In this document: positions 26,796 to 34,247 of the stretch, in pieces
How positions within the stretch are numbered: position 1 is the stretch's first letter
Layout: the number at the start of each line of letters is the position of its first letter
Assembly: GCF_029269835.1 (NCBI RefSeq)
Contig: NZ_JARJBB010000002.1
Location: 434,001-498,000, forward strand
Reading direction: 5' to 3'
Length of the DNA: 64,000 nucleotides
Origin: Streptomyces tropicalis
GTDB taxonomy: Bacteria > Actinomycetota > Actinomycetes > Streptomycetales > Streptomycetaceae
Position numbers and translations under genes: made by a program
Notes under the pieces: generated by a model
What the model saw: only the letters and a program-made list of their open reading frames with translations
Database searches by the model: none
What the model was told of the DNA's origin: nothing

Positions 26796-27172
26796 GCAGG
26801 ACCAGTTGAGCGAGGTGTTGTCCGCGGCCTCACAGCCCCCTGCCGCACCACAGTGATTCACTCCGGGCTCAGCGGGTGGGGCTGCACGGAGTCATGGGCG
26901 GGACTGGACGAAAGGTGCCTTGAACGCCTGTTCTCGGACGGCAAGGCCGCCCTCGTCACGCTTGCCGTGATCGGCAGCTTCCTGTCCGGGCCCGTGGCCT
27001 TCATTCCTGGTGTCGCCTCGGCTGGCCACGGACGTCTGGTGCCGTCTGGTGCCGTGACCGCAAACGATCACCGGCGTGGTGGGACGGCTGGGCGTCGGCA
27101 GCGGTGGATGTCGCGCAGGTCGGCTGAAGGTCGTTCCACGGTCTGTCAGTTGCCCGGTCTGGGGTCGCCCGC
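26796..27172. other. Region without a supported gene after the toxin array
   Basis: About 380 bases with short frames on both strands but no ribosome-binding site or family match. A direct repeat of GTCTGGTGCC occurs near 27031-27050. It probably represents eroded DNA at the downstream edge of the toxin array. Confidence 0.45.
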
Positions 27173-27400
27173 ATGACTGAGCCCTCCTTTCTGACCGCCG
27201 TCCGCGAGTCGTACGACACGATCGCCGCCGACTGCGTCGAACGCGTCCCGCCTCCCGCCTCCCGCCTCCCGCCGCGATGGACCCGCTGTCACGCGCGATG
27301 CTGTCGGGGTTTGCCGAACTGGTGCGGACGACCGGTCCGGGTCCGGTCGCGGACCTGGGGTGCGGCCCCGGACGCGTGACGGCGCACCTGGCCGGACGCA
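27173..27400 (+). pseudogene. Truncated, frameshifted SAM-dependent methyltransferase
   Basis: The first frame encodes M-T-E-P-S-F-L-T-A-V-R-E-S-Y-D-T-I-A-A-D-(C)-V-E-R-V-P-P, the usual N-terminus of a class I methyltransferase. The sequence then continues in another frame from about 27277 with D-P-L-S-R-A-M-L-S-G-F-A-E-L-V-R and the SAM-binding motif V-A-D-L-G-C-G-P-G-R-V-T-A-H-L-A-G. Similarity ends abruptly near 27400, so about two thirds of the protein is lost. A frameshift around 27265 plus truncation makes it a pseudogene. No mobile element was recognised at the break. Confidence 0.8.
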
Positions 27401-27695
27401 AGCCCCGGCACGTGAAGAGGGCGGACCGTGGCACGGCAAGGCGTTCGGTGCTGCGGCTCGGCTCCCCCGTGCGTGCAGACTTACGTCAAGGGACGCGCAG
27501 GCCGTCCCACCCGGTCACTGGCGGTGATGCGGCCGCTTCTGTCCGGCTCGCTCGACACACGGGTGCCGATCGCTGCTCCGCCCCCGCACACACGAGGGTT
27601 GATGACGCCGCCTGCCTGCGTCCTCCGCACCGCTTCCAGGCGGTGCAGGAACTCGGTGCGGAGGAGGAGGGCGTGGAAGACCGGGGTGGCCGCTG
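27401..27695. other. Unrecognised DNA after the methyltransferase break
   Basis: About 295 bases between the broken methyltransferase and the end of the glycosidase gene. Overlapping frames on both strands have no recognisable motif. The sharp junction at about 27400 suggests that foreign or deleted DNA joined here. Confidence 0.4.
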
Positions 27696-29315
27696 TCAGT
27701 GGGATCGTGCGGGGATCACCTGCACCGTGTCGCCGACAGGGCGCTCGCCGGTCGCGTCCGAGGGGTTGTTGACCAGGGCGCCGCGCACGGCCATCGCGGT
27801 GGAGCCTCCCCCGTCGAGGTTCAGCGCCTTCACCGCGCCGAGCGAACGCATGAACTCGGCCGCCTCGTAGAGGGTGAAGCCCTCGCTGCCGCCCTTCTGC
27901 CGCCCGTCGACGGTGGCCAGGATGAGCCTGCCCTTCCGGTCGACACCCGCCATCGTGCGCGGCTGGCGGACGTCGGCCCACGCGTACCCGAAGGACAGGT
28001 CCCGCGGGTCGACCACGCCCTCGGCGGCCGCGTCGATGTCGATGCGGCCGTTCTCCACCAGGGTGGGGGCAGCACTCACGATGGAGTCGTCAGCGTCGAG
28101 TGCGACGCGCCGGCCGGCGGTGTCGCGCACGACCTCGTCGACGCCGACGCGGCTGCCGGACTCGGCGTGGGCGGCCAGCCAGTCGGCAGCGCTTCCGACG
28201 CCCTGCAGGACACGCGTGCCCGTCGGTACCCGTCCGCCGCGCGTACCGACCGAGACCACCCGGCCGGACGGGTCCAGCACGGCTTGGACGCCGGGGCCGG
28301 TGGGCAGGTCGGCGCCGTACTCCGGGGTGAACTGGACCAGGTCGTCGGTCATGCGGCAGGTGACGTCCTGCCAGGGCCGGTCACTGGGTGCTGCACCGGG
28401 ACGGCCGCAGTCGCGCACGAGTCCCGGCACCCGGTTGATGCCCTGGATGGCGTACGAGGAACGGCCCGAGCGGGCGGTGGCGGTGGTGGTCAGATCGGCC
28501 ACGCGGACGTGACGGCCGCCGTCGCCCAGGACCAGCGCCGCCCGCGAGCCGGCCGCCATGGACCCCAACCGGCCGTCGTAGGCGCTCAGGGCCGACATGG
28601 TGCCCTGTACGCCGTCGGCGTCCGAGGTCACGAAGAAGCCCCCGTTGACGGCGACCAGCGAGTTCAGCCGGGCACCGACCGACGAAGGGGTCTCGCGCTG
28701 CGCGACCTTGCCGTCGTGGGTGCCTTCGACAGTGCCCTTGAAGACACCCGGGTCGATCACCGCGACATGGACGTTCTCCCGGTCGGCCGGCTGCTGGATG
28801 TCGTATCCGGTCCAGGCGACGGCGGCGTGGAAACCGGCCGAGGTGATCGACTCCGCCCGCGTCTGGGCTTCGGCCTGGGTCGGGAAGGACCCGATCCGAA
28901 CCCGATGTCCCATCGCCCCGTGCGGGGTGTCGGAGTAGTCGGGCCACCGGACAGTCTCCACACGCGGCTCGAACCCCGCCTCGCGCAGCTTCCGAGCCGT
29001 GGTGCCGGCCCAGTTCCGGGTGCCGACCTCGGACCAGGTCGCGGCGCCGGTCAGCCGGCCGACGCCCGGGGACTGGACGGTGACCGTCCAGGTGTGACGG
29101 ACGTCGTCGCGCCGGATTTCCCCTTCGCGTACCTGTACGCCGGGTGCGAGGGTCTCGGTCGACCACTGTGTGTGCACCGCGGTGCTCGAGGGGTCGGCCT
29201 GCGCCGCGTTCGGGACGAGGGCGGGAGCGACGACGGCCAGTACGGCTGCGGCACCGAGGCCCGCGCGCACGCGGACGGCGCCTCGGAAGTTCCTGCCGAG
29301 GGCACTGTGATTCAT
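27696..29315 (-). CDS. Secreted phosphodiester glycosidase (NAGPA-domain) with SPOR-like repeat
   Basis: A 539-residue exported protein with a signal peptide of about 41 residues (twin basic start, hydrophobic core, A-Q-A end). A SPOR-like segment near residues 95-155 (V-R-I-G-S-F-P-T-Q-A-E-A) probably binds peptidoglycan or polysaccharide. The C-terminal half is the NAGPA/phosphodiester glycosidase domain, recognisable from A-V-N-G-G-F-F, and from L-I-L-A-T-V-D-G-R and A-L-N-L-D-G-G-G-S-T-A-M near the end. Related enzymes release GlcNAc from phosphodiesters or trim cell-wall glycopolymers. ATG at 29315 has GAGGA four bases upstream; the frame upstream is non-coding. Confidence 0.9.
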   Translation of the reverse strand: MNHSALGRNFRGAVRVRAGLGAAAVLAVVAPALVPNAAQADPSSTAVHTQWSTETLAPGVQVREGEIRRDDVRHTWTVTVQSPGVGRLTGAATWSEVGTRNWAGTTARKLREAGFEPRVETVRWPDYSDTPHGAMGHRVRIGSFPTQAEAQTRAESITSAGFHAAVAWTGYDIQQPADRENVHVAVIDPGVFKGTVEGTHDGKVAQRETPSSVGARLNSLVAVNGGFFVTSDADGVQGTMSALSAYDGRLGSMAAGSRAALVLGDGGRHVRVADLTTTATARSGRSSYAIQGINRVPGLVRDCGRPGAAPSDRPWQDVTCRMTDDLVQFTPEYGADLPTGPGVQAVLDPSGRVVSVGTRGGRVPTGTRVLQGVGSAADWLAAHAESGSRVGVDEVVRDTAGRRVALDADDSIVSAAPTLVENGRIDIDAAAEGVVDPRDLSFGYAWADVRQPRTMAGVDRKGRLILATVDGRQKGGSEGFTLYEAAEFMRSLGAVKALNLDGGGSTAMAVRGALVNNPSDATGERPVGDTVQVIPARSH

Positions 29316-30076
29316 GGTTTCCTCAAGCTCGGAGCGTGGTGCGGGCCGGTGGCGGCAGTGTCCGCAGCCTTGTGCGCGACCCATCTCAGACAACCGTTCC
29401 GGCTCCTGCCGCTCCGGCACGTGAAGATCGGCGAACGGCGCGGAGAACAATGCGCAGCAACCGGGGCGGGGCGGGCCCGCAGGGACGGGAGTGCCCTGCC
29501 CGATCGGTGCCGCCGGGGCGGACGGCTGCTCGTGTCCCGCCCGAGGTGACGGCAACACAACGGGACCTGCTGCGATCGGCCTGATGCGAGACCCGGCGCA
29601 CGAGGCACGGCCGCCGGGCGCCGGGTCCGCACAGGCGTGACCGGACTCCTCGAAGGGGCCGCTGATGACGGCAGCCCGGGTGACACTGCCACGTGGAACA
29701 CCCGGGCTGCCGTACAAGTGCAGGGGCGAGCCCGCACGGGGGGTCGGCTCGCTCCTGCGGTCGGCGCCCGCGTACCTCCCCATGAGGGCGGGCGCCTCGA
29801 CCCTCATGATCGGGTCACTCTCTCCAGCGCGCCGTGCCCCTGGGATGTCACTGGCGGCGGGAGATGGTCACAAGTCCAGCACGCTTGCGAACGGCGCTGC
29901 TTGATGCCGTCGCGACCCGGCCACGTATCGCGCACGCCGCTTCGTCCTTCGGCGGGTCCTCATGACAGCCGGTCCGCGCCGCCCGTCCGAAGTGTGCACG
30001 GGGGCCGCAGAACGTCGGGGGGATCGTCACGGCGAGAGCCCCCGCCTGCACGGCTCGCCTCGGTGGGCGCCTTCGG
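29316..30076. other. Long intergenic region, no gene supported
   Basis: About 760 bases upstream of the glycosidase and downstream of the YeeE operon. Several overlapping frames run through it, but none has a ribosome-binding site, plausible composition or family resemblance. It may contain eroded coding DNA. No repeat or attachment site was seen. Confidence 0.5.
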
Positions 30077-30493
30077 TCACAACCCGCAGGAGCCGCGGTC
30101 GAGGTGGAAGTATCGGGCGTTGGCCCAGCGGCACAGCCGGATACCGACGACGACACCGACGATGGTGACCAGGGCAGGCAGGTATCCGCTGGCGACCTGG
30201 ATGATCGGGATGGCAGGGCACCCGCCCGAGATCGCCCAGCCCGTACCGAACAGCACCGCACCGGGGATCACACCGGCGTGGATGCGCCCCGGGGTGCGGC
30301 GGACCCGCATCAGAGCGAACGCGCACACGATGATCATCACAGCGCCGGCGAAGGAGAGGAACATGCGCAGGTCCTGGAAGGTGAACATGCGGTTCAGCTC
30401 GGTGTAGTCGCCGAAGCCGATGTTGGTGACGGTATAGCCGAGGGCCAGTCCGGTGATGATGCTGGCCAGCAGAATCGCGCCTCGAGTGCGCAT
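30077..30493 (-). CDS. YeeE/YedE-type sulfur transporter subunit, C-terminal half
   Basis: A 138-residue membrane protein with four hydrophobic segments. It carries the YeeE/YedE (thiosulfate transporter, DUF6691-type) cysteine motif I-S-G-G-C-P-A-I-P-I-I-Q at about residues 89-100. It overlaps the upstream YeeE gene by one base (TGATG), so the two are translated together and likely form one channel, equivalent to the fused E. coli YeeE. Transport of thiosulfate or another sulfur species is inferred from family. Confidence 0.88.
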   Translation of the reverse strand: MRTRGAILLASIITGLALGYTVTNIGFGDYTELNRMFTFQDLRMFLSFAGAVMIIVCAFALMRVRRTPGRIHAGVIPGAVLFGTGWAISGGCPAIPIIQVASGYLPALVTIVGVVVGIRLCRWANARYFHLDRGSCGL

Positions 30494-31149
30494 CAGATCA
30501 CCTTCCACAGGAGGAACGACACCGCGACGGCGGTGCCGAAGAACACGGCGGTCGCGACGATGCTCACCGGGCGCAGCCGGCCGCAGCCGCTGAGTCCGTG
30601 GCCGGAACTGCACCCACCGGCCAGCCGCGTGCCGAAGCCGACCAGCACGCCGCCCACGAACAGCACGGCGATCATGGTGGTCGGATCGGCGGTGACCAGG
30701 TTCCGAAAACCCGGCCCCATGTCGTACCGGAGGTGGAACCGCCCGGACGTGACCGCGGCGATGAGCCCGCCGAGGAAGACCGAGATCAGCAGGGCAGCCT
30801 GGGTGACCAGCGGGGCCGGGCGCAGGCTCGTGGCCGCGGGGCTCTCACCCGCCGCCGGCTCGGCGTCCGCTTCGAGCGGCTGCGACACCCCGTACGGCAC
30901 CTGCGGCACGCTGGACGCGTCGGTGCCGGTGCCGAAGTGCTCCGCCGTAGCTGCCGCGAGCGCCTCGGCGAGAGCTCGATCGTCGGTGAACTCCTCCTCC
31001 ATCTGTTCGAGGCGGCGTTCACGGCGCCAGTGCAGCACGCGGTCCCACGCGCCCGACACCCCGAGGGACCGATCGGTGATGAGGGTGTGGTTGATGGTGA
31101 CCAGAGCGAGCCCGATAGCGCCCGCCCACCAGGGCCAGTAGTTCGTCAT
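30493..31149 (-). CDS. YeeE/YedE-type sulfur transporter subunit, N-terminal half
   Basis: A 218-residue membrane protein. A first segment near residues 5-20 is followed by an acidic cytoplasmic insert (E-E-E-F-T-D-D-R to P-A-A-G-E) of about 100 residues. Three more segments come next, with the Sulf_transp motif L-A-G-G-C-S-S-G-H-G-L-S-G-C-G at about 180-194, whose cysteines handle sulfur in YeeE. The long insert is unusual. It overlaps the start of its partner and its own ATG overlaps the upstream gene's stop (ATGA), making a coupled three-gene operon. Confidence 0.88.
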   Translation of the reverse strand: MTNYWPWWAGAIGLALVTINHTLITDRSLGVSGAWDRVLHWRRERRLEQMEEEFTDDRALAEALAAATAEHFGTGTDASSVPQVPYGVSQPLEADAEPAAGESPAATSLRPAPLVTQAALLISVFLGGLIAAVTSGRFHLRYDMGPGFRNLVTADPTTMIAVLFVGGVLVGFGTRLAGGCSSGHGLSGCGRLRPVSIVATAVFFGTAVAVSFLLWKVI

Positions 31150-31727
31150 GCGGGTCCTCTCATCCAATCGGCAAGTCGAGCCCACATGCCGCGCTTCTGG
31201 CGGGGCGTCTGCCGCGTGTGCCGAGCGAAGGTGTCCGAAGGCCGGGAAGCCTGCGGGGGCGGTGACGGTTGGTGATGCCATGGGGGTGCCGACGGAGCTG
31301 ACGCCCCGAACTGGGCCATGGCCTCCGGTGTCGCAGTTCTGGGTTCTGACTGCTCATGCGGCCAGGCGGGCGTCGACTGCGGCCAGGCCGGCGTCGACTG
31401 CGGCCAGGCCGGCGTCGACTGGGGCCAGGACGCGGCCTCCCAGGACCCGGTCTCCGGTTGCCCCGGAGCGCGCCGCGGCGGAGGGGGCTGCCGTCCCGCC
31501 ACCGGGTTGGTGGCGCCGGATCGGCCCTCGGTCACATTTTCGAGGTGACGTGCGCGGGCCCCGTTGGGCAGCAGATTGATCGGCACGCGCTCACCGGTGA
31601 GGGACATCTGGTAGCGCGCACAGCCGAGCCATTGATCATGGCTGTCGCAGTAGTATTCACGCCAGCCCTGCAAGCTCGCCCTGAGTAGGGGGAAAAGGGG
31701 GCATCCTGCGGCGTGTGAGCAACCCAC
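31146..31727 (-). CDS. Cysteine-rich protein with disordered linker and W-x-R-L-x-D-W-M tail
   Basis: A 193-residue protein of unknown family. An N-terminal compact domain of about 55 residues has four cysteines (3, 9, about 27 and 36), which could bind zinc or an iron-sulfur cluster. It is followed by a long proline/alanine-rich linker containing three W-P-Q-S-T-P-A repeats. The protein ends in the amphipathic helix G-M-W-A-R-L-A-D-W-M-R-G-P-A. The GTG at 31727 is chosen because GGAGGG lies 6 bases before it. Its stop overlaps the ATG of the YeeE N-half gene, so it heads that operon. The divergent neighbour (32169-32462) ends in nearly the same helix. Confidence 0.75.
   Translation of the reverse strand: MGCSHAAGCPLFPLLRASLQGWREYYCDSHDQWLGCARYQMSLTGERVPINLLPNGARARHLENVTEGRSGATNPVAGRQPPPPRRAPGQPETGSWEAASWPQSTPAWPQSTPAWPQSTPAWPHEQSEPRTATPEAMAQFGASAPSAPPWHHQPSPPPQASRPSDTFARHTRQTPRQKRGMWARLADWMRGPA
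31360..31422 (-). repeat. 21-bp tandem repeat encoding W-P-Q-S-T-P-A
   Basis: Three almost identical 21-base units lie within the linker of the cysteine-rich protein and encode three W-P-Q-S-T-P-A heptapeptides in frame. Copy number could vary without breaking the frame. Confidence 0.9.
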
Positions 31728-32168
31728 GTTGCTCCCTCCTGACCGGCGCACCGCCCATACGGGGAGAGCGGTTGCCGTTCTCGATTCCTGCCCTCGCTGT
31801 GCCCGGTCGACGATCTGAAAAGCAATGCGGTGACAGGCAGTGACAATAAGACGCTGTGCGTCCGTTCCTCGACCGGGCGTGATGCAATCACCGTTTCGCT
31901 GTCGCGAGCAACTTCAGTGTATTTTTTCAATCAGGCCACTTGACGCTACTTGGGAAGATATTCCACGCAACGGGCATGAGGCTCCTGTATCCCATTTCTG
32001 GACATCCGCGACCGGCACGGGTGCGACTCGGGTCACAATTCGACCTTATGATTGCGACTCGTGCCGATATAAGTCACTCATTGAGGGAGAAGGTGAAAAC
32101 ACTGGAGCCTGTTGTGGTGGTGAAGTGAATATCGTGGATCTTGAATGCAGAGTTATTGAAGGGGAGCT
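31728..32168. other. AT-richer divergent intergenic region
   Basis: About 440 bases between the two divergent tail-sharing genes. By count, 31921-31980 has 28 G/C of 60 and 32101-32160 has 26 of 60, far below the surrounding genome. A possible short frame (31976-32128, 50 codons, no ribosome-binding site) lies inside but is weak. The low GC suggests acquired DNA and probably holds promoters for both sides. Confidence 0.6.
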
Positions 32169-32462
32169 ATGTGTCAACGTGCTGTCTGCCGGTCGTGCCG
32201 GAAGGTGACCTACGAGGGCTGTGGGAGGCATGTGGACCAGGTGCTGATGGGCGTGCCAACGGCTCAGCGGTGCACGTGTGAGCCTGCGGAGCGCAGAGGT
32301 GCACGCCTCGTGGAGGCGACGACTCGATCGGAATCGGTGCCGGCGCGACAGGGTGAGCCGTCGCAACGCACACGGACTCCTGGGCGCTCAGTGGGTTCAC
32401 CGGGCCGATCGGGAGCCGGCCCGTGGACTCGGCTCATCGAATGGATGAAGAGCCCGACATGA
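32169..32462 (+). CDS. Small cysteine-rich protein with W-x-R-L-x-E-W-M tail
   Basis: A 97-residue protein whose N-terminus (M-C-Q-R-A-V-C-R-S-C, then Y-E-G-C-G-R-H-V-D-Q-V-L, then R-C-T-C) resembles a small actinobacterial zinc-ribbon-like family of unknown function. A basic, serine/proline-rich disordered stretch follows, and the protein ends in G-P-W-T-R-L-I-E-W-M-K-S-P-T. That ending matches the tail of the divergent protein at 31146-31727. The ATG has GGGGAG 2 bases before it (close but usable). No membrane segment is present. Confidence 0.75.
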   Translation: MCQRAVCRSCRKVTYEGCGRHVDQVLMGVPTAQRCTCEPAERRGARLVEATTRSESVPARQGEPSQRTRTPGRSVGSPGRSGAGPWTRLIEWMKSPT

Positions 32463-32624
32463 GGCAGTCGTGCGACGGCACTCTCTTCGGACGCTCTGGT
32501 TCGAGGGCGTTGGCCATTGCATCGCTGAAACCACGATTCCGCACTTTCCGTGGGCCCGCTGCACCGAGGAGCGCCGGAGGAGGCCACAGGGCTCCCGACC
32601 CCTCCCCCCGGACGTGACGACGCC

Positions 32625-33300
32625 TCAGGCCCACACCGCCTTGACCACGCCGTGGCCTGCTGCAGCCGCTCGCCCGTAGAGCCCCTGGAGGTCCCTGTGA
32701 CGGTCGAGGAACTCCCGCCTGGCCTGCGCCTCGTCCGGGCCCCCGCCGACGAGCGTGGCACCGGCGACGTGCCACAGCTCGTCGAAAGAGACACGCGCGA
32801 GGAAGTCCGCGGCCTGTGCCACCCCGGGCGGCTCCAGAACCATCAGGGGCGGGCTGAAGGGGCCGGCCCCTGCGCGGTAGGAGCCGGCGGACGGGGTGCC
32901 GCCCAGCGCGTAGGTCGCCGCGATCAGCGGGGAGGAGGCGCTGGTGCCACGGAAGACCATCCAGCCGGTGGCCGAGCGGTAGCTGTCGTAGACCGCGACG
33001 CCGGTGTTCGGGTCGGCGACCGCCGACACGTCCGCCACCGTGCGGTTGGCGCAGCCGCTGTCCTTCTGCCGGCTGGGCTTGGTGTCGTACGTGGAGCAGC
33101 CGGAGCCCGCTCCGCTCCAGACCGTGTCGGTCCAGTCGCGGGAGGTGGAGGCGGCCGTCAGGGACGTGCCGCCGACCGCCGTCACGTACTTGGACGCCGC
33201 CGGGTACTCGACGCCGTGGCCGTTGTCCCCGGAGGAGACGGTGATGGCGACGCCCGGGTGGTTGAAGTACGAGGAGTCGTAGGCGGCGTCGCTGGAGGAT
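32625..33300 (-). pseudogene. Chimeric remnant: secreted serine peptidase fragment joined to DUF1877-like tail
   Basis: Reading on the minus strand from about 33300 to 32855 gives the catalytic part of a secreted S53/S8-type peptidase (V-S-S-G-D-N-G-H-G-V-E-Y-P-A-A-S, then F-R-G-T-S-A-S-S-P with the nucleophile serine). The N-terminal prodomain and catalytic Glu/Asp region are missing. Near 32850 the frame passes without a stop into a segment ending H-R-D-L-Q-G-L-Y-G-R-A-A-A-A-G-H, which resembles the C-terminus of the DUF1877/YfbM family. Both partners are truncated, so this is an in-frame fusion of two gene fragments and probably not functional. Confidence 0.7.
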
Positions 33301-33312
33301 TCGGATCGGCAG

Positions 33313-33493
33313 TCCCCGCACGCACACCATCACGGCCGCCTACAGCGGCGACACGGCCCACCAGGGCACCAGCAGCACCCCCGAAACCCCCACGCAGACG
33401 GCGCTCCCCCCGTGGCACGACCGGCGACAGGTCCCGGTCTGCACTTCCGCGGACGCGTCGCGGCAGCCGCCTGCCCGGTGCGGCGGCACGTGA
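33313..33493 (+). pseudogene. Fragment of an Ig-like repeat protein
   Basis: In one plus-strand frame the sequence T-H-T-I-T-A-A-Y-S-G-D-T-A-H-Q-G-T-S-S-T appears, the typical end of a bacterial Ig-like repeat (Y-S-G-D motif) in exported proteins. It continues about 40 residues of low-quality sequence to a stop. It has no start codon or signal peptide and abuts the peptidase fragment on the other strand, so it is a remnant. Confidence 0.6.
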
Positions 33494-33520
33494 CGGACGG
33501 GCTTCCCGGCCCGTCGGGCC

Positions 33521-34183
33521 CTAGGCGCCGCCGCTGCAGAGCTGGACAGCCAGGGTCGCGCAGGCCCACTCCTCCCAGGCGTCGGGGGACCAGCCGCGGT
33601 CGCGGACGAAGACCAGGTAGAGCTCCGGGCTGAGCAGACCGTACAGCAGGTCAGCGGCACGGTCGGCATCGACGCAGGGGAGGGCGTCGGGCTTGGAGAC
33701 CAGCGCTTCCGCCGCGGCGTGCTGGACGGTGTAGCGCGGGTCGGGGCCGGTGGGCCACTGCGCGGCGATCTCCGGATCCGTTGCCGCGGCGGCCGCGATC
33801 ACCGGCGTGATCGGGGCGACCCGGCCGAGGATCTCGCGCACTCCCCGGACATGGGCCCTCAGTTGGCCGGCCGCCGTCGGCTCGGCACACGCGGCGCGGA
33901 ACCAGTCACGGTCCATCGTGGCGACCGGCTCGGTGTCTCCGGCGATGGACGCGTCGACGACATCCTTGAACAGCGCACGCTTGTTGCGGAACACGAAGTA
34001 GACGGTCTGGACGGCCACGCCCGCTCGGTCCGCGACCTCCTGAAGGCTCGTCGCCCCGTACCCCTGCGCGACGAACAGCTCCCGCGCCGCCTCGACGACC
34101 TTCTCGCGGGTGCGCCGCGAGCGCTCCGCCCGTTTGTCGGGCCGCTTCTCGGATTGCCCGTCGGACCGCTTGACCGCATCCAT
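33521..34183 (-). CDS. TetR-family regulator, divergent from a methyltransferase
   Basis: A 220-residue TetR repressor. The HTH is intact: V-V-E-A-A-R-E-L-F-V-A-Q-G-Y-G-A-T-S-L-Q-E-V-A-D-R-A-G-V split over helices, then V-Q-T-V-Y-F-V-F-R-N-K-R-A-L-F. A lysine/arginine-rich N-terminal arm precedes it. It is transcribed away from the methyltransferase gene, with a clear palindromic operator (34199-34228) in the 64-base gap. It probably represses both itself and the methyltransferase. Confidence 0.93.
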   Translation of the reverse strand: MDAVKRSDGQSEKRPDKRAERSRRTREKVVEAARELFVAQGYGATSLQEVADRAGVAVQTVYFVFRNKRALFKDVVDASIAGDTEPVATMDRDWFRAACAEPTAAGQLRAHVRGVREILGRVAPITPVIAAAAATDPEIAAQWPTGPDPRYTVQHAAAEALVSKPDALPCVDADRAADLLYGLLSPELYLVFVRDRGWSPDAWEEWACATLAVQLCSGGA

Positions 34184-34198
34184 GTCGGGAGTCTATCT

Positions 34199-34228
34199 CT
34201 AGAGTCAAACACTAGAGTTCGACTCTAG
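34199..34228. promoter_or_regulatory. TetR operator with three CTAGAGT half-sites
   Basis: CTAGAGT occurs at 34199-34205 and again at 34212-34218, and its inverse ACTCTAG at 34222-34228. The last two form a perfect palindrome around TCG. A direct repeat 13 bases apart plus an inverted copy is typical of two overlapping TetR dimer sites in a divergent promoter. Confidence 0.8.
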
Positions 34229-34247
34229 CTTCTTGGAGGCGTGTGCG

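Noticed and set aside
26853..27176. A possible 107-codon gene after the immunity gene
   Set aside because: No start signal or recognisable product, and composition resembles non-coding DNA.
27401..27695. Possible transposase remnant after the methyltransferase break
   Set aside because: No DDE motif, inverted repeats or family resemblance could be found.
29637..30407. A 256-codon plus-strand frame overlapping the YeeE gene end
   Set aside because: Overlaps a well-supported gene on the other strand and lacks protein-like features.
31976..32128. A 50-codon frame starting M-R-L-L-Y-P-I-S-G in the AT-rich region
   Set aside because: No ribosome-binding site, atypical codon use for this genome and no family resemblance; kept only as a note in the intergenic entry.
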